Origin: Bryobacterales bacterium
GTDB lineage: Bacteria > Acidobacteriota > Terriglobia > Bryobacterales > Bryobacteraceae
Direction: 5' to 3'
DNA length: 11,205 nucleotides
NCBI GenBank assembly: GCA_003132865.1
Contig: PKYZ01000329.1
Location: 296 to 11,500, forward strand
In this document: piece by piece, positions 1 through 6,668 of the stretch
How the letters are laid out: each line of letters opens with the position of its first letter
How positions within the stretch are numbered: the stretch's first letter is position 1
Notes under the pieces: model-generated
What the model saw: only the letters and a program-made list of their open reading frames with translations
Databases searched by the model: none
What the model was told of the DNA's origin: nothing
Position numbers and translations under genes: made by a program

Positions 1-1522
1 CGTACTGCCAGACCTGGGCGGTCTGGCCCGGCTGGAAGTTCGCGAGGCTGAGCGTGCTGGTCAGGCCGCTGCCGGTTTTGTTGATGACTACGGCCGTCAG
101 ATTCAGGTCCGAGCGCACGGCGGCGTAGACGGCAAGCTGGCTCTGATCGGCGCTGGAGGCCTGCACGCTGGTTTCGCCGAACGCGCCGCCAATACCATCG
201 TAGTTGCGATACATCTGGAAGGCGAACGCGCCCGGGTCAGTGGGTTTGGGCGGTCCCCAAAGCGTCGCCAAGTCCAACCCCTGCACGCGCGGGATGTAAT
301 ACGGGGCAACGGGCGCGCCGTTGTTGGCCGTGTCCACGATCCAGTAATCGCCGCTGACCACGTAAGTGGGATCCCAGAACTCGCGCGTCGATTCCAGGCG
401 TAGCGCCTGGACAGCAGCGGATTCCGGCGGCGTGTTCCCGCTGGAATCGGCGTCGTTGAGGGCGGCTGGCGCCAGATAGGCGTGCATGTCCACGTAATCC
501 AGCAGCCGCTGGCCGTGCTGCTGTTCGTATTGGTTGAACTGCTGCAGATACCAGGCCAGCAGGGGCGTGCCGCCGTGCGCGTTGCGGTCCACCGGGTTGC
601 TCCACCAACCGCCGCCCGAGTTCTGACCGGACACGATGTCCTTCTTCGAATACCAGAGCGACGCCCAGTTATCGCCCACCGGTCCGCCGACCAGTGCGGT
701 GGGATCGGCTTGCTTGATGGCTTCGGCATACTGGGTGTCGACGCTAAGCAACTCATCATAAGTGTACGGGTTGGGATGGATGTCGCGATGCGTGCTATCC
801 CACCAGATAGGCTCGTTGTCCAGGTTCCAGATGGCGATGCCGCCCTGGTTGGCCGGGCCGTAGCGCGTCAGCAGGTTTGCGATCCACTGGGCCTGAAAGG
901 TCTGGTCGAACTGCGCATAGTCGTCCGTCGGATCGTTTTTGGTGATGTAGACGGGGTTGGTGCTGCAATCGGAAGCGTACACGATGCCATCGCCGCACGT
1001 CACGGGATGGTATTGCGCGTAGGGATCTTGCGCGCACTGCGGGCCATACTTGGAGACGTCGAAACTGCACATCATCTGGTTCGCTTTGGGCAGCCACCCG
1101 AGGATCGGGACGGTGCCCAACATTTTGCCGCCGGTGATGCGCACCTGGTCGGCGTACTGGTTGAACGAAGAGCCGTTACCAGCAGTCCATCCACAGCTAC
1201 TGCATATAAAGTTACCTGGCAGCACCTCGTAGTACCAGTCGTTGTCGAGGTTGGGGACGTCGAACTGCCAGTGATAGGTGCTGGTGTTGTTGCCGCCCCA
1301 GCGGCGCGCGGTTGCCCGGATGCCCTGCGCGGCGGCGAGCGCGGCGGGGAATGCCGGGTCCGTCGATGCGGGAAGAGTCCAGTAGAAGTTGATGCCGTAG
1401 ATGTCGGGCGAAATCGCGTGGCGGTTGGCGTTGGCGTCGATCGACAGCGCTGGTCCGGGTGATTGCGCGTTAGCGCTCCAGCCTGCGAGACAGAGGGCCA
1501 CGAATAGAACTGTCTTCCGCAT
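1..1522 (-). CDS. Secreted GH44-type protein lacking the nucleophile segment (3' end outside window)
   Basis: Paralogue of the neighbouring GH44 enzyme; GH44 members are extracellular beta-glucanases (endoglucanase/xyloglucanase). The frame is open for 507 codons from the ATG at 1522 down to the window edge. Residues 1-19 form a signal peptide (basic MRK, hydrophobic core, cleavage near SANA/QSP). The acid/base motif LDNEP is present with Glu237, followed by an STHRDIHP stretch and, later, a DMHAYLAP strand typical of the family. Against the gene at 1529-3886 the two proteins align closely until IPRVQ (Gln414), then jump to GLDLATLW. The 41 residues between, which in the neighbour carry the TEYSWG nucleophile, are absent without any frameshift. 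Only one Glu (in GETSV) follows the junction in the visible part. Its start lies 6 bp after the neighbour's stop, so it is probably co-transcribed and translationally coupled; no strong Shine-Dalgarno is visible. It is probably inactive as a retaining hydrolase, unless the gap is an assembly error. The C-terminal end cannot be seen. Confidence 0.88.
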   Translation of the reverse strand, partial: MRKTVLFVALCLAGWSANAQSPGPALSIDANANRHAISPDIYGINFYWTLPASTDPAFPAALAAAQGIRATARRWGGNNTSTYHWQFDVPNLDNDWYYEVLPGNFICSSCGWTAGNGSSFNQYADQVRITGGKMLGTVPILGWLPKANQMMCSFDVSKYGPQCAQDPYAQYHPVTCGDGIVYASDCSTNPVYITKNDPTDDYAQFDQTFQAQWIANLLTRYGPANQGGIAIWNLDNEPIWWDSTHRDIHPNPYTYDELLSVDTQYAEAIKQADPTALVGGPVGDNWASLWYSKKDIVSGQNSGGGWWSNPVDRNAHGGTPLLAWYLQQFNQYEQQHGQRLLDYVDMHAYLAPAALNDADSSGNTPPESAAVQALRLESTREFWDPTYVVSGDYWIVDTANNGAPVAPYYIPRVQGLDLATLWGPPKPTDPGAFAFQMYRNYDGIGGAFGETSVQASSADQSQLAVYAAVRSDLNLTAVVINKTGSGLTSTLSLANFQPGQTAQVWQY

Positions 1523-1528
1523 GACGAC

Positions 1529-3886
1529 TCAATTCACCGCGACGGTCACGCCAGTTTGACTGGTCACGCCGCCGATGGTGATCGAGACCGGCACGGCGCT
1601 GCCAGGAGTCACCGACTCCGGGATCAACGCGTTCACCTGCACCAGACCCGCGGTGGCGTACGGGGCTTCACCGCAGTAATTCAGCGTCGCGGTCTGTCCG
1701 CCGATCGTGGCCGAGCAGTTCAGGTTCACCTTGGGCAGCGGCGTCCCCGAGATCCGGCCATCCACGCCGGGCGGTGTCGTCACTCCTTCGCCGGTGCCGT
1801 AGATGAATACATACTGTCCACGCGGCGCCGGGTTGGCCGGGCCGTTGCGGCTGTAATCCTGGTTCAAAATTGCGCCCTGGCCATGCCCCGAGGAATCGTT
1901 GGTGAAGATGGCGGTCTTCGAGGCCGCGACTGCCACCTGAAATGGCGCGGACGCGTTGCCCCGATACACCACCATCACGTTGACGGTCTTCTGCCCGGCG
2001 ACCTCATAGGGAACGACCGCGCTCAACTGCCCGGCGAGCGCATAGATCATGGGCGCCGCGTAGCCATTGAAGAATACCTGGACGCCGCCAATGGAACTGC
2101 TCAGCGTGCCATTGGTGTTGACCTGCAGCGGTGTCGGGGTGGCCGGTCCCAGCGACTGTCCCCAGACGATCGCGATCTCTCCGGGCGAGACGCCGGTGGC
2201 ATCATACGAAGCGGCGCTGGTGACTGCGGAGACCACCGGTTGCGGCACGCTCATGGAGCTCTGCGCCTCCGGAATTACCAACAGCGTCATCGAGTACGCC
2301 GGAAACGTGGCGGTAAGGCTGTTGCCGGCGACATTGATGTCCGAAGTCTGGCGTACGATGGCCGCGAGATTCGTCTGGCTGTACTGCCACACCTGCGCTG
2401 TGCCGGCGGGCGCGAAGTTGGCGAGGCTGATGGTGTCGCTAATATCGCCAGTGGTCTTGTTCAGCACCAGCACGGTCAAAGCCGAGTCCACGCGCTGCGC
2501 GGCGAAGATGGAGAGCGTATCCGGATCGCTGCTGGTGCCCGATACGCTGGTGCCGCCGAACTGGCTGCCGTTGCCGTCGTAATTCAGGAAGATCTTGAAC
2601 GCGAATGCGCCGGGATCGGTGGTTGCCGGCGTGCTCCAGAGCGTTCCCAACCCGAGTCCATAAGCGCCGAAGATGCTCAGGATATCGGCTTGCGCAATGG
2701 CACCGGTGATGCTGTTAAGCGCGCCCCAACTGTATTCGGTGATCGCCAGGTTCGTGCCGGGATAATTCTGGGTCACCCACTGTTGCATTTGCGGAATCAG
2801 ATGCGGCGCGACTTCGGCGCCGGTGGCGTCGTTAAAACCGCCGCCGGGCACCATATAGTTAGGGTCCCAGAGCGCGCGCGTGGAGGTCATGCGCAACGTT
2901 TCCATGGCGCTGTCGCCCTGCGAGCCGCTCAGGCCACTCGGCGCGATGTAGGCGTGCACGTCGAGGTAGTCCAACAGCCGGTAACCGTTCGTCTGCTCGA
3001 ACTGGCTCATCTGTTGGAGGTAATACGGAACCCACGGGACGCCGCCGTGCGCTTTCTGGTCGGTGGGATTGTCCCAGTATTGAAATGGCGACGTGCTCCA
3101 GCCGCTATCCATATCCACCCTGGAAAAGAGCATCCCCGACCAGCCCCCGGGCACCGGTCCGGTAATCAGCGCCGTGGGGTCCACTGCCTTCACCGCCTTG
3201 GCCCACTTGATATTGCGCGCCAGCATGTCGTCGTAGGTGGCCGCCTGGGGGTAAACATCAATGTGGTTGGAATACCACCATTCCGGTTCGTTGTCCATGC
3301 TCCACAGACGCACGCCACCCGCGTTGGCCGGGCCGTAGCTAGTCATGATCTGCTGCACCCATTGCTGGGCGAAGGATTGCGTCACGGGAACGTAGGCGTC
3401 ATTGGGATCGTTCGCCACCGGGGCGCCGCTGACGAGCACGCCGTTGCCGCAGCCGGGATTGTCGGGGGCCGTCGCTTTCTGCGGGCCGTACTTCGTCACG
3501 CTGAAGCTGCATTCGCCGGCGGCTTTGGGAGACCAGTCCATCAGCGGAATGGTTCCCAGGCTCACGGTGCCGGCGGTCAGGTTGGCTTCGTGGAACGCAT
3601 CGAAGCCGGGGCTGACGCTGTAGTTCTCGTAGCACCACGGGTTGTCGCCGGTGTTGTTCTTGACGCTGTTCTGCCAGTTGAAGCTGGTGGCGTCATCGCC
3701 GCCCCATCGGATCACCGGAATGCGCATCAGTCCCATCAGCCCGTTGTCGCTCCACTCGTTGATGCCATATATGTACGGACTGATGGGATGGCGGTTGGCG
3801 TTGGCGTCCACGGCCAGCGTGGGGGCCTGGGCGTACAGGCCCAGTACGGAAAAAGACGCTACCAGAAGATGCAGACGAAGCACCAT
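1529..3886 (-). CDS. Secreted GH44 glycoside hydrolase with TIGR03437 (Solibacter-type) C-terminal domain
   Basis: Predicted retaining endo-beta-glucanase of family GH44, exported to act on cellulose, xyloglucan or related polysaccharide. The protein is 785 aa. Residues 1 to about 20 are a signal peptide. The (beta/alpha)8 catalytic region spans roughly 25-430, with Glu200 in MDNEP as the likely acid/base, DVHAYIAP at 309-316, and Glu384 in ITEYSWG as the likely nucleophile. A beta-sandwich region follows (about 430-540). Residues about 550-785 match the TIGR03437 domain, with characteristic SPGEIAIVWGQSLGP, FNGYAAP, YVFIYGTGEG and VQVNALIP stretches; its function is unknown but it is usually found at the end of secreted proteins in this lineage. 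A good Shine-Dalgarno (AGAGGTG at 3892-3898) lies 5 bp before the ATG. It is the first gene of a tandem pair with the paralogue starting at 1522. The family call is from motif recognition; substrate is inferred. Confidence 0.93.
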   Translation of the reverse strand: MVLRLHLLVASFSVLGLYAQAPTLAVDANANRHPISPYIYGINEWSDNGLMGLMRIPVIRWGGDDATSFNWQNSVKNNTGDNPWCYENYSVSPGFDAFHEANLTAGTVSLGTIPLMDWSPKAAGECSFSVTKYGPQKATAPDNPGCGNGVLVSGAPVANDPNDAYVPVTQSFAQQWVQQIMTSYGPANAGGVRLWSMDNEPEWWYSNHIDVYPQAATYDDMLARNIKWAKAVKAVDPTALITGPVPGGWSGMLFSRVDMDSGWSTSPFQYWDNPTDQKAHGGVPWVPYYLQQMSQFEQTNGYRLLDYLDVHAYIAPSGLSGSQGDSAMETLRMTSTRALWDPNYMVPGGGFNDATGAEVAPHLIPQMQQWVTQNYPGTNLAITEYSWGALNSITGAIAQADILSIFGAYGLGLGTLWSTPATTDPGAFAFKIFLNYDGNGSQFGGTSVSGTSSDPDTLSIFAAQRVDSALTVLVLNKTTGDISDTISLANFAPAGTAQVWQYSQTNLAAIVRQTSDINVAGNSLTATFPAYSMTLLVIPEAQSSMSVPQPVVSAVTSAASYDATGVSPGEIAIVWGQSLGPATPTPLQVNTNGTLSSSIGGVQVFFNGYAAPMIYALAGQLSAVVPYEVAGQKTVNVMVVYRGNASAPFQVAVAASKTAIFTNDSSGHGQGAILNQDYSRNGPANPAPRGQYVFIYGTGEGVTTPPGVDGRISGTPLPKVNLNCSATIGGQTATLNYCGEAPYATAGLVQVNALIPESVTPGSAVPVSITIGGVTSQTGVTVAVN

Positions 3887-3978
3887 GACAACACCTCTTT
3901 ATCTATGTTATAGCGCTGCACCGCCCGATTCTGGTCCGGGCGCGGCTTACTTCGGTGTGGACTCAACAAGTGGAGAGT

Positions 3979-4194
3979 ATGAAATCGAAGAAAGCTTGGG
4001 CCGGAAAAGGGGCCGAGCGGCTAGTGTCCATTATTGAAGCACATCTCGGCCAACTGTCCCACTCCGGCCGGGCAAAGAAGGTTTATGCCTTTCATGAAGC
4101 CGTCGCCAAGGTCGGCGCGCGCGCGAAATCCGGAGGATCCCGCTCCACGTGTTCTGGTACTTCCACTCTTGCTGCCGCAAACCGCGTGCGCTAG
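3979..4194 (+). CDS. Small hypothetical helical protein
   Basis: A 71-aa basic protein starting MKSKKAW, with no signal peptide or membrane segment. Residues about 10-52 read as two amphipathic helices (ERLVSIIEAHLGQL and KKVYAFHEAVAKVGARAK), followed by a Ser/Thr-rich disordered tail. The ATG at 3979 is preferred to an upstream GTG at 3955 because GGAG sits just before it (3972-3975, spacing somewhat short at 3 bp). I recall similar short 'IIE-HL ... AVAKVGARAKS' proteins scattered in Acidobacteria but cannot verify that here. It is the first gene of the plus-strand group and is divergent from the GH44 pair. Function unknown; it could be a small DNA- or protein-binding factor, but nothing in the sequence proves this. 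Confidence 0.5.
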   Translation: MKSKKAWAGKGAERLVSIIEAHLGQLSHSGRAKKVYAFHEAVAKVGARAKSGGSRSTCSGTSTLAAANRVR

Positions 4195-4230
4195 AATCGG
4201 GAGATCGCCAACCTGGTCAAGAACAATCTG

Positions 4231-4623
4231 GTGGCCGCGTACCTGCTTTTGGTGGGCTTGCCAGTGCTGGGTCTGCTCGGCATTCTGGAGGCCGGGCGAG
4301 GCATCCCCGCGCCGCTCTCGATCGGGGGCGATTGGACGCTCGAGTTCGATCCCGCGGCGCAGTGCGCCACTGGCCCGGCCGGTCTGCGACAGCCGGCTTT
4401 GAACATTTCCCAATCGGGCACCGGGGCCCTCATCACCGTGAATGACGGCCACGCGACCATGCTGGAAGCCACCGTCAACGGCGCGACTCTCACCGCCAAA
4501 TCGCTGACCGCTACCATCTCCGGCAAACCGGGCGCGCGCACGCTGGAAGGCAAGATGAATTTCGATGGCTGCGCGCCGGTGGCCTTCCGGGCGGTCCATC
4601 TGGCTCCCAAGAAGCGAGGCTAG
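4231..4623 (+). CDS. Membrane-anchored small beta-rich hypothetical protein
   Basis: About 130 aa from the GTG at 4231. An N-terminal hydrophobic stretch (YLLLVGLPVLGLLGIL, residues 4-19) is a probable membrane anchor or uncleaved signal. The rest (about 30-125) is predicted outside the cytoplasm and looks all-beta, opening with GGDWTLEF, a Gly-x-Trp start reminiscent of lipocalin-like barrels. Cys45 and Cys114 are the only cysteines and could form a disulfide. The true start is uncertain: the frame is open upstream to the TAG at 4192, and a CTG at 4213 has a GGGAG (4199-4203) at 9 bp and would add VKNNL, giving a positive charge before the membrane helix. The GTG at 4231 has no ribosome-binding site. 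The stop is only 2 bp before the antiporter ATG, so the two are almost certainly co-translated. I do not recognise a named family. Confidence 0.72.
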   Translation: MAAYLLLVGLPVLGLLGILEAGRGIPAPLSIGGDWTLEFDPAAQCATGPAGLRQPALNISQSGTGALITVNDGHATMLEATVNGATLTAKSLTATISGKPGARTLEGKMNFDGCAPVAFRAVHLAPKKRG

Positions 4624-4625
4624 CG

Positions 4626-5888
4626 ATGCTCGATCTCTTCCATCTCGTGCTGCAGATTGCCGTGATCCTGGTGGCGGCGCGCATCGTGGGGTTCCTTTTC
4701 CAGAAGATCAATCAGCCGCAAGTGATGGGCGAGATGGTGGCGGGGATTCTGCTGGGGCCGTCGCTGCTCGGCTGGCTCGCGCCGGGCGTTTCCACCGCGC
4801 TGTTCCCTCCCGCGAGCCTGGGCTATCTCAACGCGCTGAGCCAGGTGGGGCTGGTGGTGTTCATGTTTGTGGTGGGCCTGGCGCTGAATCCCTCGGAACT
4901 GCACGGCTATGGCCACGCGGCGGTGCTCACCAGTCATGTGAGCATTGTGGCGCCCTTCTGTCTGGGCGGCTTGACCGCGCTGTATCTCTACCCCCGGCTC
5001 TCGGACGACGCGGTCACGTTCACCGGTTTTGCCCTGTTCATGGGTGCCGCCATGAGCATCACGGCATTCCCGGTGCTGGCGCGGATTTTGACCGAGCGCG
5101 GCCTGTTGCGCAGCCGGATGGGCACGCTGGCGATTGCCTGCGCGGCGGTCGACGATGTCACCGGATGGTGCATTCTGGCCTACATTGTGGTGCTGGTGCG
5201 CGTGACACACGCCGCCAGACCGGCTTGGGTAACGATTGGCGGCTCGCTCGTCTATGTCCTGATCATGCTGTTCGTGGTGCGCCGCATCCTGCCCGCGTTC
5301 GAGCGCGAGTTTCGCAAGCGGGACCGCCTGAGCGACAATCTCATCGCCGTGATCGTGGTGCTGGTACTGGCCTCCGCGCTGGCCACCGAGTGGCTGGGCA
5401 TCCACCTGTTGTTTGGCGCCTTCCTGATGGGCGCGATCATGCCAAAGACCCCCGCGTTCACGCTTTACCTGCTGTACAAGTTCGAATCGGTGACCGTGGT
5501 GCTGCTGCTGCCGCTGTTCTTCGCCTACACGGGATTGCGCACCCGCATCGGGGTGGGCGGCGGAGGGGCGATCTGGTTTTACAGCGGCATCGTGATCGTG
5601 GTGGCTATCACCGGAAAGCTTGGGGGGTCCATGTTCGCGGCGCGCCTGGCCGGCATGCCCTGGCGCGAGGCGGCCGCGCTAGGCATTCTGATGAACACGC
5701 GCGGCTTGATGGAACTGGTGATCCTGAACATCGGCCTGGATATCGGCGTGATTTCTCCAGCGATGTTCTCCATCATGGTGCTGATGGCCCTGGTGACCAC
5801 GTTCATGACTACGCCGCTGCTGGAATGGGTTTATCCAACGCGCCTGTTCAGGGCGCAGGTGGACGAGATACAGAAGAATGTGGCGTAA
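4626..5888 (+). CDS. Cation:proton antiporter, CPA2 family (KefB/Na+/H+ exchanger domain)
   Basis: A 420-aa inner-membrane monovalent cation/proton antiporter exchanging K+ or Na+ for H+, with roles in pH and ion homeostasis. The sequence has about 12 hydrophobic segments. Diagnostic motifs are GEMVAGILLGPSLLG (35-49), ITAFPVLARIL (145-155), the paired Asp176-Asp177 in AAVDDVTGW that carries ion and proton in this superfamily, GAFLMGAIMPK (264-274) and NTRGLMELVILNIG (357-370). The protein ends shortly after the last membrane helix, so it lacks the C-terminal RCK/TrkA-N nucleotide-binding domain of classical KefB/KefC and cannot be gated that way. GAGG at 4616-4619 lies 6 bp before the ATG, inside the upstream gene. 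Overlap of its ribosome-binding site with the 4231 gene suggests joint expression and perhaps joint function. Ion specificity cannot be told from sequence. Confidence 0.95.
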   Translation: MLDLFHLVLQIAVILVAARIVGFLFQKINQPQVMGEMVAGILLGPSLLGWLAPGVSTALFPPASLGYLNALSQVGLVVFMFVVGLALNPSELHGYGHAAVLTSHVSIVAPFCLGGLTALYLYPRLSDDAVTFTGFALFMGAAMSITAFPVLARILTERGLLRSRMGTLAIACAAVDDVTGWCILAYIVVLVRVTHAARPAWVTIGGSLVYVLIMLFVVRRILPAFEREFRKRDRLSDNLIAVIVVLVLASALATEWLGIHLLFGAFLMGAIMPKTPAFTLYLLYKFESVTVVLLLPLFFAYTGLRTRIGVGGGGAIWFYSGIVIVVAITGKLGGSMFAARLAGMPWREAAALGILMNTRGLMELVILNIGLDIGVISPAMFSIMVLMALVTTFMTTPLLEWVYPTRLFRAQVDEIQKNVA

Positions 5889-5924
5889 AAGCGCGTGGCG
5901 CACCTCAGCCCGCCGACGCCGGAT

Positions 5925-5976
5925 CGGTAGAAACTTGAGGCAGTCGCCCGAAAGGCACCTGCTGGAGCTTCTACCG
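5925..5976. terminator. Nested inverted repeat between convergent genes, possible terminator
   Basis: A perfect 8-bp inverted repeat (CGGTAGAA at 5925-5932, TTCTACCG at 5969-5976) encloses a second pair (GCAG 5940-5943 with CTGC 5959-5962) and an inner GCC/GGC hairpin with a CGAAA loop (5946-5956). It lies between the antiporter stop (5888) and the convergent stop of the small CPHC gene (6014), the right place for a two-way terminator. There is no T-tract on either strand, so intrinsic termination is doubtful; a structured RNA is also possible. Confidence 0.3.
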
Positions 5977-6013
5977 TACCCGGCCTTCGGTTTCCTCGAG
6001 GCGCTGGTGGAAA

Positions 6014-6187
6014 TTAGCCGGTCGCGTCAAGCGCGTATTTTCCCATCGCTCTCACTTGATCGCTAGGGACCCAGTGTCGACCACAATGCGGGCAGTCATA
6101 GACTAAATTGCCGTCCGCATCTCGATGAATACGCGTTCCTGCGGCGTGGTACGGTCTACCCGCCGCATCATAGAGATAGCTCTTCAT
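6014..6187 (-). CDS. Small CPHC-motif protein, possible zinc-binding
   Basis: A 57-aa soluble protein starting MKSYLYDAAG. The centre reads YDCPHCGRHW, giving Cys32-x2-Cys35 and His38, half of a zinc-ribbon-like site; His21 or His34 might complete a ligand set, or two chains might share one metal. The start at 6187 is fixed by a near-perfect Shine-Dalgarno (AAGGAGG covering 6192-6198, 4-5 bp before the ATG), in preference to a longer reading from 6256. The gene faces the antiporter gene and has its own leader with a stem-loop (6202-6221). Function unknown; metal binding is inferred from the CxxC motif only. Confidence 0.72.
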   Translation of the reverse strand: MKSYLYDAAGRPYHAAGTRIHRDADGNLVYDCPHCGRHWVPSDQVRAMGKYALDATG

Positions 6188-6201
6188 TTTGCCTCCTTTC
6201 C

Positions 6202-6221
6202 GGCGCGCCAAGGGCGGCGCC
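6202..6221 (-). promoter_or_regulatory. Stem-loop in the leader of the CPHC gene
   Basis: On the minus strand GGCGC-C-GCC, loop CTT, GGC-GCGCC folds into an 8-bp GC stem with one bulged base and a 3-nt loop. It ends a few bases upstream of the Shine-Dalgarno at 6192-6198, close enough to affect mRNA stability or ribosome access. No known riboswitch or leader family is recognised. Confidence 0.35.
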
Positions 6222-6420
6222 TGATTAGTAAATCGACATCTAACAATGTGCTGCATTTTATCGAACCTTTCGCTGGCGCGTTTCTGTGTCCTCGCGCCGA
6301 GCTTGCGAGAATAGCCTCACGAAGCCGTATTCGACTGATTTGTTGCCGGCCCAAGCCTGCCGAATACACGTTGCTGAATCTAAAGGAAATATAAATCGGA
6401 TTAATTTATGCTTTCCGCGC

Positions 6421-6426
6421 TACACT
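6421..6426 (+). promoter_or_regulatory. Possible -10 element directly before a start codon
   Basis: TACACT matches the sigma-70 -10 pattern and ends 5 bp before the ATG at 6432, which would place transcription initiation at or next to the start codon. No good -35 hexamer is seen at 16-18 bp, and there is no Shine-Dalgarno before this ATG. The surrounding 6370-6430 stretch is AT-rich for this region. Confidence 0.25.
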
Positions 6427-6431
6427 AGACC

Positions 6432-6668
6432 ATGCCTCGCTTAGTGACGATGTTCATCGTGGTCCTGGCACTGCTGCTGCCGGAGGCCTCCTGGGCAAGA
6501 TCCTATTCGCATCGCTCACACTTTCGATCACCCGGCCCGCAATACTCAGGATTGAAGCATCATGAATCGCACCACGGCTCCTTTGCGGGTGGGCGAGGGC
6601 GCAGCCACAAGAGTGGTCGGTATACGAATCCGAAGACGGGCAATCACTACGGGCATCATGCGCACTGA
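6432..6668 (+). CDS. Small secreted histidine-rich protein
   Basis: A 78-aa protein with a clear signal peptide (residues 1-22: MPRL, hydrophobic VTMFIVVLALLL, cleavage after EASWA). The 56-residue mature part is basic and holds 11 histidines, often paired (KHHESHH, GHHAH), plus Ser, Gly and Arg. The tail SHKSGRYTNPKTGNHY resembles a recurring motif in small uncharacterised exported proteins (SHKGG-Y-NP-TG-HY), from memory. An in-frame ATG at 6450 is an alternative start that still leaves a shorter signal peptide; neither has a ribosome-binding site. Binding of a divalent metal such as Zn, Cu or Ni in the periplasm is a reasonable guess from composition but is not shown. No operon partner is evident. 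Confidence 0.68.
   Translation: MPRLVTMFIVVLALLLPEASWARSYSHRSHFRSPGPQYSGLKHHESHHGSFAGGRGRSHKSGRYTNPKTGNHYGHHAH

Noticed and set aside
482..1462. 326-codon plus-strand open frame antisense to the partial GH44 gene
   Set aside because: No ribosome-binding site or recognisable motifs; the minus strand has a signal peptide and GH44 motifs in the same interval.
1556..3913. 785-codon open frame on the plus strand, antisense to the GH44 gene
   Set aside because: Its translation is Arg/His/Gly-rich with no domain, signal or motif. It is the stop-poor antisense frame expected opposite a GC-rich gene whose third codon positions are mostly G or C.
4565..5938. 457-codon plus-strand frame overlapping the antiporter
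   Set aside because: Low-complexity Arg/Gly/Ala translation in a shifted frame; the antiporter frame has membrane helices and CPA2 motifs.
5878..6066. 62-codon plus-strand ORF after the antiporter
   Set aside because: It overlaps the antiporter end and the convergent CPHC gene, has no ribosome-binding site, and its composition is not protein-like.
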